Positions 1-5,968 of a stretch of DNA of 5,968 bases are shown here, piece after piece. A program made the position numbers and the translations under genes. Within the stretch, counting starts at the first letter, position 1. Each line of letters opens with the position of its first letter. Location of the stretch: NCBI GenBank assembly GCA_030830145.1, contig JAURNO010000473.1:1-5968 (forward strand). Direction: 5' to 3'. The notes under the pieces were generated by a model. That model saw only the letters and a program-made list of their open reading frames with translations, was not told the origin of the DNA and did not search any database. The DNA is from Verrucomicrobiota bacterium (GTDB taxonomy: Bacteria > Verrucomicrobiota > Verrucomicrobiia > Opitutales > Seribacteraceae).

Positions 1-1946
1 TTGGTCGGCCTTTCCACGTTCAAATCAAGGCTCAGTTCTCTTTCCGTGGGCAGGGTGTTTACGGTCATGTTGAGGGTGCCCGGTTCCCTCGCCTTAAAGG
101 AAGCCAAGTATACGCCTGGACCCTCCTCATCAGGAATGAAGCGAAGGTTTTCCCTCTGTCCGTTCGGGTGCAAAACCACGCCTTCGACTTCCCCGTCTTC
201 CATCGGAAAACCCGCTTTGTCCAAGACGATACAGCGTAGGAAGACTTTTTCCCCGGATTTGGGCCGCTCGGGATCAGGGATTACGCGAATGCCTTCTTTT
301 TCCGCCAGATACCTGCCGTGGGCCATCCAGCGAACAACTTGGCTCCAAAATCGATAATGGTATTTGTCTTCGACTCCTCGTCTCCAGCGCCATGCTCCAT
401 CGCTTCCCAGGTATAGGGTCTTGCCAGCTCCGGCATACCGGATGGCGAGGGTAGGCATTCGTCCCCAGTCGTTTCGGAAATTCGAATGAACGGCAAGAAC
501 TTCCGACCCCGGTCTGCTCTTGCTTACGATGGCCGACCAATGAAAGCCCGGCAGTCGGTCCCAAAATTGTCTGTCGGGCTCCCCGGCCCCCCTTAGGTTG
601 GTTAACCAATGATCCTTTCCGCGAGCAGTCAATTCGAGGCTTGAAGGATTGGCAGTACCGAGCCCAGTAGGTTTTTCCGGGTCGTAGACGACAGGCAAAA
701 GATCCGACAGAGGTGAGTCTGAAAAGGTCAGTTGCCTTCCTCTTCTTCCTGGAAGAAAGACCAACCCGGAAGCTTGCAACCGAACCAGTTCCTCCAGGTT
801 GTTGCATTGGGTTTCACTCAGTTCGTTTTCTCCCATCCCTACGTCACCGAGAAAAACGACGTCGAAGGAGGCCAGGGCATCCTTCGTGCGGGGAAATTCG
901 GAGAGGTAGTCTTTGCCTTGCCCAGGGGAAAGACCAGGGTGCAAGAGTACGCATTTCATGTCGATACCGGGGTCGCGGTCGAGGGCATTGCGCAGAAAAC
1001 GGTATTCCCAACGGGGCAAGGAATCAACGATAAGGGCTTTGATCACTTTGTTTTCAACCCGTGTCGAGATGATCCTCTCGTTGTTCCCAGGCAAGCTCTC
1101 GCCTTCGACTTTTTCAACGGTGAGCCTCAATTCGTAATTCCCTTCTCCTGGGGGAAGCCAAACCATGCTGCCTGCTATTTCGTCGGAGGCGGAAATCAAA
1201 AGAGGCTTTTGGGAAACGAGTTCTTCGTTGGCGAAGAGTTTGAGGGTGCTCCTTTGGCGTTTTTCAAAAGTATTCGTTATCCTGTAGTTGACCGTTATTT
1301 TTTCCTCTTGAAGGGCAAAGGACGGAGCAAAGGCTTCTTCCAAGGAAAGATCGGGCAAAGCTTTGGGTGCTCCGATTTGAATACTGTATACGGGAATGGA
1401 AGCCGATCGGCATTTGCCGGCAAGGGAAAGAACGGAGGCTCCGGTGTTGGAATCTCCATCCGAAAGAAACAGAACGGCTTTGAGGTTGCCTGAGTTTTCC
1501 AGAGCATCGCCAAGCGCTCCTGATAGATCAGTGCCTTGAGTTCCGCTTTTGGAAGAAAAAGTGGTGGTGGTGACAGTAGAATTTTGCTCGAGTGCCTTCT
1601 TCCAATCCTCTTCCAATGCCTTGCGGGCCCAGTCGATTCTGGATTCGACCGAACCGTTCGAGTCGAGAGTATCCAAGGTGCTCATACTACCCGAAACATC
1701 GAGTAGGCAGGCGATTTCCGGTTCGTTCTCCTTTTGTTCCTTCTCCACCTGTTCTGGGTTGAGTAGGGTAGCCAATATGAGAAAGACGATCGAGAAACGG
1801 AAGATTTCAAGAGCCAGTAAAGTTTTCTTTCCGCCCGAACGAATCCAAGTTTTTCGCGATAGATAGGCAGTCAGACCCAAGACCAAAAGAACCAGTAAAA
1901 AGTCCAACCAGTCCCAACTCAGTCGCCAATCGAAAAGTTCAAGCAT
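1..1946 (-). CDS. Membrane-anchored vWA protein with degenerate glutamine amidotransferase-like domain (3' end cut by window edge)
   Basis: The frame starts at ATG 1944-1946 and runs 648 codons without a stop to base 1, so the C-terminus is missing. Two N-terminal transmembrane segments lie at about residues 13-29 and 46-64, separated by a basic loop (RKTWIRSGGKK), which predicts a cytoplasmic loop and a periplasmic body. A vWA domain follows (about 75-195) with a complete MIDAS: D83-x-S85-x-S87, T139 and D163 in LSDGDSN. Next come a CARDB/Ig-like beta-sandwich (about 200-298), a class I amidotransferase-like alpha/beta domain (about 300-545, with the family signature DSLPRWEYRFLRNAL and a closing RFWSQVVRWMAHG), and an Ig-like sandwich (about 550-645). 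No GxCxG nucleophile elbow is visible; the equivalent stretch appears to be ASGLVFLPG at 392-400, so catalysis is unlikely. The start overlaps the upstream BatA-like gene by 8 bp, implying coupling. The family is common in planctomycete and verrucomicrobial MoxR operons, and its exact role is unknown. Confidence 0.9.
   Translation of the reverse strand, partial: MLELFDWRLSWDWLDFLLVLLVLGLTAYLSRKTWIRSGGKKTLLALEIFRFSIVFLILATLLNPEQVEKEQKENEPEIACLLDVSGSMSTLDTLDSNGSVESRIDWARKALEEDWKKALEQNSTVTTTTFSSKSGTQGTDLSGALGDALENSGNLKAVLFLSDGDSNTGASVLSLAGKCRSASIPVYSIQIGAPKALPDLSLEEAFAPSFALQEEKITVNYRITNTFEKRQRSTLKLFANEELVSQKPLLISASDEIAGSMVWLPPGEGNYELRLTVEKVEGESLPGNNERIISTRVENKVIKALIVDSLPRWEYRFLRNALDRDPGIDMKCVLLHPGLSPGQGKDYLSEFPRTKDALASFDVVFLGDVGMGENELSETQCNNLEELVRLQASGLVFLPGRRGRQLTFSDSPLSDLLPVVYDPEKPTGLGTANPSSLELTARGKDHWLTNLRGAGEPDRQFWDRLPGFHWSAIVSKSRPGSEVLAVHSNFRNDWGRMPTLAIRYAGAGKTLYLGSDGAWRWRRGVEDKYHYRFWSQVVRWMAHGRYLAEKEGIRVIPDPERPKSGEKVFLRCIVLDKAGFPMEDGEVEGVVLHPNGQRENLRFIPDEEGPGVYLASFKAREPGTLNMTVNTLPTERELSLDLNVERPT
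1939..1946 (-). other. 8-bp overlap ATGCTTGA, BatA-like gene to vWA/amidotransferase-like gene
   Basis: The ATG of the last gene begins five bases before the TGA of the BatA-like gene in another frame. There is no Shine-Dalgarno sequence upstream (GCTGTTTCGACTC). The overlap supports the chosen start and suggests coupled synthesis of the two membrane proteins. Confidence 0.8.
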
Positions 1947-3903
1947 GAGTCGAAACAGCTTTGCCGGGGCTTGCGGGAGCAGGTTGTCCAAGGAATGCCT
2001 CACCGAGGAGCAAGACGAGACAAAGAATCAGAAAAAAGGACCAAACCTCCGATCGATTCGTTGAATCGGAGGAATTCTCCTCTTCCATGAGGCGAGGTGA
2101 AATTCCGGGCAATTGACTAATGATTTCTTCATTTCCCAGGAATCTTCTTTCGTTTTCTTCTTGTGGTCTGTTAACGGCGGTTAGTCGACCGTCAATCCTG
2201 TAAACACCGGCATGCAGGGAAGGAACTTTAGCGTTTTCTTCGTCAATGTGTTCGAACAGTTCCGCTTCTTTTGTCTCCTTCCCTCCACAGGCCCATGATT
2301 GCGTCAAGGAATCGGAGGATGAGGTCTCCTCGATCAATCTCTGAAGGGCGGGGACCAGGACATATCCGTTATCCAGTTCGGACCAAGCTTTGAGGGGAAG
2401 TGTAGAGAAGGCGTACACGACTCCTTGACCAACTGTCATGCTGGTGAGGAAAGGTTTGCCATCCGAATAATAGGCAAGAGGTTCGCCTTGTGTGGGAATG
2501 CGACGCATCTTGATATTCAGACGGTCCAGGGGAAGTCGGTTGCCATCCGAAGAATTGGCGAGCAAGCCCGACTCCCTTCTCCAACCACTGATTTGAAAGT
2601 ATTCTTTCTCGTCCGTTTTTTCAAGTTCTCCCCAAGATAGAAATCCGGAATTTGGTGAGTTGACAGATTCGGGAGGGAAGAGCACGAGCGTTCCGCCATT
2701 GAGGGTAAAGTCCTGAAGGATTTTTTCGTCTTTCTGGTTTATTTTTCCCTGATGGATCAGAACCTTGCGTAAAAGGAGTTCCTTTTCATTCAGGGCATTA
2801 AGCGGCAAGGCATCCGCAACCTTTCCGAGTTCGGATTGAGAGGCGGAACGCAGAACCAAGTTTGCCCGAGGATTGAAGGCCCGTACTGCCGCCTGGGGAG
2901 GAGTCGTTAGCCCGTAAGTAAGAAAGCAAACATTATCTGTCGGGCAAAAATCATCGGGCCCAAGTATCGATATCCATCCTTCTTCGGGTTCGTTCTTCAG
3001 ATCGACCTTGGGTCTCCAAAGCATACTTTCGGATGGGAGTTGGAGGTCTACGATTTCCGGTGAGCCGTTCGTGTTTATGGACAACCGAATCATTTCGTTT
3101 CCTCGTCCGTTTTTGCTAAGATTTACGACCGGTTCAATTCGTCCCGGTCTGCGGTTGATCCGATCGATAGTCAGGCTGAAATTATAAGGTGCGGAATCGT
3201 TGAGGTTCAGGAGATTCAGTTTCCACAAATCTTTCTTTTCCGTGAGGATTGCATTGATCTTCTGCATCACTTCGGAATTTCGATCGAGTTTCCAATTGCT
3301 TGTCTGCATATCCGAGGCAAGAAGTATTTCAGCAGTTCCCACACCTGATTTTTCAAGCCAATCGAGAGTCCTAAACAGGGTGCCGGGCAGATCGGCGGAG
3401 GTGTCCGTGGGTCCGAAAAACCTCTCCAATGCTTCATCTTTTAACGAATCCGCCTTGTCTATGAAGAATGGGTCTTCCAATGCCGTGTCGATAACGACCA
3501 ATCGGCTTTCCGTCCAAGGCTTGGCAAAAGACTCGAAGGCATCGAGTGCCTTGGTCCTTTTGGTTCGAGGGTCCTTTTCGGTTCTCGTCTCCATGCTTGC
3601 CGATCGGTCAAGTATCAGTACGAGTACTTCCGGACTTCCGGAAGAGAAAGAAAAAAGGGAGTCACCGCCGGTCATCGGTCGGGCGATCATGAAGGCAAGA
3701 GCGGCCAGGGCGAGCATCCGAAAGAGAAGCGTGATCCATCTTTTGAGTTTTGAGATACGCGATGAACTTTTTCTAGCCTGAAAAAGAAAGCGGGTCGCGG
3801 CCCAAGGTTGAGTTCGGTGCCGTAGAAGATTCAGCAGGTGAATGACAATTGGAGCAAAGGCAAGCAGAAGCCCAAAAAGGGCAAGTGGTTGAAGGAAGGT
3901 CAT
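1939..3903 (-). CDS. BatA-like membrane protein: Aerotolerance_N anchor, vWA domain, amidotransferase-like region
   Basis: This 654-residue protein opens with the BatA-type N-terminal anchor: TM1 at about 6-26, a basic loop containing LLRHR and ATRFLFQARK, and TM2 at about 56-75. The vWA domain (about 92-210) carries the MIDAS motif D99-x-S101-x-S103, a Thr/Ser pair at 168-169 in the position of the second motif, and D198 in ASDMQ. A beta-sandwich (about 240-335) precedes an alpha/beta region (about 336-525) containing LNGGTLVLFPPE and GQGVVYAFS, which resembles a worn-down class I amidotransferase-like fold. A small domain (about 560-600, HAGVYRIDGRLTAVNRPQEE) matches the closing module often seen in PVC BatA-like proteins, and a last TM lies at about 619-639. 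By the positive-inside rule the vWA domain is periplasmic. It starts inside the ATGA shared with the DUF58 gene. It is longer than classic BatA (roughly 330 residues), so the symbol batA is not assigned. The substrate is unknown. Confidence 0.93.
   Translation of the reverse strand: MTFLQPLALFGLLLAFAPIVIHLLNLLRHRTQPWAATRFLFQARKSSSRISKLKRWITLLFRMLALAALAFMIARPMTGGDSLFSFSSGSPEVLVLILDRSASMETRTEKDPRTKRTKALDAFESFAKPWTESRLVVIDTALEDPFFIDKADSLKDEALERFFGPTDTSADLPGTLFRTLDWLEKSGVGTAEILLASDMQTSNWKLDRNSEVMQKINAILTEKKDLWKLNLLNLNDSAPYNFSLTIDRINRRPGRIEPVVNLSKNGRGNEMIRLSINTNGSPEIVDLQLPSESMLWRPKVDLKNEPEEGWISILGPDDFCPTDNVCFLTYGLTTPPQAAVRAFNPRANLVLRSASQSELGKVADALPLNALNEKELLLRKVLIHQGKINQKDEKILQDFTLNGGTLVLFPPESVNSPNSGFLSWGELEKTDEKEYFQISGWRRESGLLANSSDGNRLPLDRLNIKMRRIPTQGEPLAYYSDGKPFLTSMTVGQGVVYAFSTLPLKAWSELDNGYVLVPALQRLIEETSSSDSLTQSWACGGKETKEAELFEHIDEENAKVPSLHAGVYRIDGRLTAVNRPQEENERRFLGNEEIISQLPGISPRLMEEENSSDSTNRSEVWSFFLILCLVLLLGEAFLGQPAPASPGKAVSTHA
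3900..3903 (-). other. ATGA stop-start overlap, DUF58 gene to BatA-like gene
   Basis: The TGA of the DUF58 gene and the ATG of the BatA-like gene share ATGA. The sequence just upstream (GGCGGCAAAGCGGC) has no Shine-Dalgarno match, so initiation here probably depends on ribosomes ending the DUF58 frame. Confidence 0.85.
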
Positions 3904-4808
3904 GCCGCTTTGCCGCCGATCCGCCCGGATGAAAAATCATCGATGACATCGACGAGGGGACTGTCCGTGCGAACGAGATGGTAACGGGCTTGTGATTCCA
4001 GGCAACCTTGCCTGAGTTCCTGAACGTGTTCGTTTAGCCGAGCGAGGTATTCTTCCCGAATGACGGTAGGTTCGGTAATGAGAGAACCAGCTCCTTCCAA
4101 ATCCACAAAGCGGGTTGGTCGGTCAAAGGTGAAATCCAATTCCTGAGGGTCAAAAATATGAAAGAGAACGACTTCGTGTTTGCGGTCACGAAGATGCAGA
4201 ACTGCATCCATTATTTCGCCTGGGTCCTCTAGCATGTCGGAAACGATGAATATCATTCCTCGCATGCGCACGCTTGCGGCAATTTCATGAAGAGAGGAAG
4301 CAAGAAGAGTTTCTCCTTTGGGTTTGAGAGGTCCAAGTATCTCGAGCATTTCCTGGACCTGAGAGGGATTCCTTTTGGCAGGAAGGACTTGAGGCTTCTT
4401 GTGTCTGAGGGTGTGCAAGCCGACGGCGTCCCCCTGCCCGACATAGAGATAGGAAAGAGTGGAGACGAGTTTTTTTGCGTATTCGAACTTGCTTGCCGGG
4501 GTTCCGAAACTCATGGAACCACTGCAGTCCAATACGAATTGGCCTCGGAGGTTCGTTTCAGCCTCGAATTCCTTGAGGTAATACCGGTCTGTCCGGGCGA
4601 ATACTCTCCAATCCATCCTTCTTGGGTCTTCGCCCGGCGTGTATTCCCGGTACTCGGCAAACTCAACGCTGGAACCCTTGTGTGGACTGCGGTGATGACC
4701 CGATACGCTTCCTTCCATCGGAAAAGGGGTGAGCAGAGGTTCCCCGGAAATTCGGGAAAGAGAATCTTGATCGACGTAATGGAAATAGGTCTTTCGGCGT
4801 CTAGCCAT
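3900..4808 (-). CDS. DUF58 domain protein with vWA fold, probable cytoplasmic partner of the MoxR ATPase
   Basis: This 302-residue protein has no transmembrane segment or signal peptide. The DUF58 hallmark lies at about 52-73 (EYREYTPGEDPRRMDWRVFA), after a basic N-terminus and the SGHHRSPHKGSSVEF stretch typical of the family. The vWA fold follows (about 88-220) with D94-x-S96-x-S98 (LDCSGSM), T167 in GETLL and D191 in VSDM, so the MIDAS metal site appears intact. The C-terminal part (about 221-302) holds FVDLEG and the HLVRTDSPLVDVI segment seen in related proteins. Length is normal for the soluble subfamily. The start ATG lies 4 bp after the moxR stop codon with no clear Shine-Dalgarno sequence (GGTAAAGAC precedes it), and the end shares ATGA with the BatA-like gene. 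MoxR-DUF58 pairs are widespread and are thought to act as ATPase plus metal-dependent adaptor; the target here is unknown. Confidence 0.95.
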   Translation of the reverse strand: MARRRKTYFHYVDQDSLSRISGEPLLTPFPMEGSVSGHHRSPHKGSSVEFAEYREYTPGEDPRRMDWRVFARTDRYYLKEFEAETNLRGQFVLDCSGSMSFGTPASKFEYAKKLVSTLSYLYVGQGDAVGLHTLRHKKPQVLPAKRNPSQVQEMLEILGPLKPKGETLLASSLHEIAASVRMRGMIFIVSDMLEDPGEIMDAVLHLRDRKHEVVLFHIFDPQELDFTFDRPTRFVDLEGAGSLITEPTVIREEYLARLNEHVQELRQGCLESQARYHLVRTDSPLVDVIDDFSSGRIGGKAA

Positions 4809-4812
4809 GTCT

Positions 4813-5859
4813 TTACCGTTGTTCTTTACGAGCGTCTTCGATCAGTCTTTGCACCACTTCCGTACTGGTAATCCCTTCGGATCGTGCATGAAAATTAGTT
4901 AAGATTCGGTGAAAGAGAACGGGGTCTGCGACGGCCTCCACGTCTTCCATGGAAGTCATGTAGTTTCCTTCTAAGACGGCGCGTGCTTTTGCCCCTTTGA
5001 TCAAGTACTGAATAGCTCGAGGGCCTGCACCCCATTGGACCCATTTTTTTAGCCAGGCGGGAGATTCGTCCGAATTGGGTCGGGTTCTTCGCACTAGATC
5101 AACGGCAAGTTCATGGACATGGTCAGGTACGGGTACCCTTTCGACTAGTTGTTGGTAATCCTTGAGTTTCTTTCCGGTGATGGTTTTCTTGAGTTTGGGT
5201 AAAGTTCCGGTTGTGGTTTGCCGGGCAATGGAAATTTCTTCCTCCCGACTGGGGTACTCCATGCGGATTAGAAACATAAAGCGGTCCAACTGGGCTTCAG
5301 GTAGTGGATAAGTGCCTTCCTGTTCGATCGGGTTTTGGGTGGCAAGCACGAAGAATGGTTCCTGCAATTGGTGATTGGTTCCAGCAACCGTCACCCGTTT
5401 TTCCTGCATCGCTTCAAGGAGGGCGGATTGAGTCTTGGGAGGAGTCCGATTAATCTCGTCCGCGAGGATTACATTGGCAAAGATCGGTCCTTTGATGAAG
5501 ACGAATTCCCTGCCGTCTCCATCCTTTTTGTTCTGTAGAATTTCGGTGCCCGTGACATCCGAAGGCATGAGGTCGGGAGTGAATTGGATGCGCCCGAAAG
5601 ACAGAGAAGTTGTTTGGGATATCGAGTTGACCAAAAGAGTTTTTGCCAATCCGGGAACTCCCATAAGCAGAGCGTGTCCTTGGGATAACATACATAGAAA
5701 CATCCTTTCGATCGCCTCCTCTTGCCCTATGATTATCTTTCCAAGTTCTTCCTTGATTCCTGCGTATGACTCCCGGAGTTCGTCTATGGCCTCTACGTCG
5801 TTTTTCGAGAGGGCCGTTTCTTGGGAAGTCTTGTTCGTTGAAGTGGATTTTGTTGGCAT
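4813..5859 (-). CDS. MoxR-family AAA+ ATPase
   Basis: This 348-residue protein has the normal MoxR layout. A polar Ser/Thr/Lys-rich tail (1-20) leads into the helical start and IIIGQEEAI (42-50). The Walker A motif is GVPGLAKT (67-74), with catalytic-loop Lys73; Walker B is VILADEINR (130-138), with D134 and E135; sensor 1 is ATQNP (173-177), with N176; the arginine finger is probably R193 in LDRF; and the sensor 2 motif in the lid is GAGPRA (277-282), with R281. The IQFTPDLMPSDVTG segment (91-104) is diagnostic for MoxR over other AAA+ proteins. All ATPase residues are present, so it should be active as a ring hexamer in the cytoplasm. It heads the cluster; the next Met (53) would remove conserved sequence, so ATG 5857-5859 is the start despite no visible Shine-Dalgarno sequence. 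MoxR proteins act as chaperone-like remodellers of vWA partners, which here are encoded directly downstream. Confidence 0.97.
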   Translation of the reverse strand: MPTKSTSTNKTSQETALSKNDVEAIDELRESYAGIKEELGKIIIGQEEAIERMFLCMLSQGHALLMGVPGLAKTLLVNSISQTTSLSFGRIQFTPDLMPSDVTGTEILQNKKDGDGREFVFIKGPIFANVILADEINRTPPKTQSALLEAMQEKRVTVAGTNHQLQEPFFVLATQNPIEQEGTYPLPEAQLDRFMFLIRMEYPSREEEISIARQTTTGTLPKLKKTITGKKLKDYQQLVERVPVPDHVHELAVDLVRRTRPNSDESPAWLKKWVQWGAGPRAIQYLIKGAKARAVLEGNYMTSMEDVEAVADPVLFHRILTNFHARSEGITSTEVVQRLIEDARKEQR

Positions 5860-5968
5860 ATTGATTGAGCTAAATTGGTGCAGGAGTAAAACGTGTTTTG
5901 CAGACGAAGGAGAGAGTGCTTTTTACTCTAAATAAATTTTCGTTCTTTTTTTGAGTTTGGATTCAAAA
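5860..5968 (-). promoter_or_regulatory. AT-rich leader upstream of the moxR gene, probable promoter region
   Basis: The 109 bp before the first gene hold no supportable ORF and are clearly more AT-rich than the coding sequence, especially 5920-5968. This is the only non-coding stretch in the window large enough for the operon promoter. No convincing sigma70 pair with 16-18 bp spacing was found: a TTGAAT-like element near the window edge lies about 26 bp from a TATTTA element, which is too far. No clear Shine-Dalgarno sequence precedes the ATG. The call rests on position and composition, and the promoter may lie partly outside the window. Confidence 0.4.
5884..5928. repeat. Imperfectly nested inverted repeats in the operon leader
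   Basis: GAGTAAAA at 5884-5891 is the exact reverse complement of TTTTACTC at 5921-5928, with 29 bp between the arms. The right arm also takes part in a tighter hairpin, AGAGT (5913-5917) with ACTCT (5925-5929) around a 7-nt loop, and the two pairings exclude each other. This could be an operator or a leader RNA structure, but the arms are short and the region is AT-rich, so chance is quite possible. Confidence 0.3.

Noticed and set aside
587..592. Run of six C (G on the coding strand) as a phase-variation or frameshift site
   Set aside because: The reading frame is correct on both sides with family motifs preserved, and six bases is too short to argue for phase variation.
274..807. Minus-strand open frame of 177 codons in a different frame
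   Set aside because: It overlaps the 648-codon frame, which continues unbroken with WEYRFLRNAL upstream and the Ig-like domain downstream. The translation is Arg/Ser-rich and has no domain, so it is a shadow and not a frameshifted piece.
732..1493. Plus-strand open frame of 253 codons
   Set aside because: It lies wholly antisense to the vWA/amidotransferase-like gene, shows no recognisable domain, and the opposite strand carries clear family motifs throughout.
3200..3781. Plus-strand open frame of 193 codons
   Set aside because: It is antisense to the vWA domain of the BatA-like gene, and its Ser-rich low-complexity translation is typical of a shadow frame.
4287..4871. Plus-strand open frame of 194 codons
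   Set aside because: It is antisense to the DUF58 gene and its junction with moxR, where MIDAS and DUF58 motifs are intact. No domain is seen in the antisense product.
5044..5050. A AAA AAA heptamer in frame within the moxR gene (minus strand, K271-K272), a possible -1 slippery site
   Set aside because: The zero frame continues through the conserved sensor 2 motif and lid to a normal stop. A -1 product would lose them, no stimulatory hairpin was evident, and MoxR proteins are not known for programmed frameshifting.
5913..5968. Plus-strand hairpin followed by T-rich sequence as a rho-independent terminator
   Set aside because: The stem is only 5 bp with low GC, the T-run lies well downstream of it, and no plus-strand gene ends here.

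Overview
The window carries one compact minus-strand gene cluster that fills it almost completely. Read from right to left, it consists of a short AT-rich leader (5860-5968), a MoxR-family AAA+ ATPase (4813-5859), a soluble DUF58/vWA protein (3900-4808), a membrane-anchored BatA-like protein (1939-3903), and a second large membrane-anchored vWA protein with a degenerate class I glutamine-amidotransferase-like domain. The last gene starts at 1946 and is still open at base 1. No plus-strand gene, RNA gene, mobile element or CRISPR array could be supported.

The set is a variant of the MoxR/Bat (aerotolerance-type) operon. The first two junctions are a 4-bp gap and a 4-bp ATGA overlap, and the third is an 8-bp overlap, so the genes are probably co-transcribed and translationally coupled. 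None of the four starts has a clear Shine-Dalgarno sequence. The gene order, the TM-TM-vWA-beta-sandwich-amidotransferase-like build of the two large proteins, and the moderate GC content (near 50% by eye) resemble Planctomycetota and Verrucomicrobiota. The organism is therefore probably a member of the PVC group; this is inferred from family resemblance and was not tested by a search.

Likely working model: the hexameric MoxR ATPase acts in the cytoplasm as a chaperone or remodelling motor, with the DUF58 protein as its metal-dependent (MIDAS) partner. The two large proteins each have two N-terminal transmembrane helices separated by a basic, presumably cytoplasmic loop, which would place their vWA and amidotransferase-like domains in the periplasm. 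All three vWA domains keep the MIDAS residues, so all three can probably bind metal and ligand. The physiological substrate is unknown; related bat clusters have been linked to stress or oxygen tolerance and envelope integrity.

The most notable points are the fourth gene, a 648-codon frame cut by the window edge; the parallel architecture of the two adjacent membrane proteins, which suggests ancient paralogues; and the apparent loss of amidotransferase catalytic residues. This looks like a known but functionally obscure system rather than a new one.
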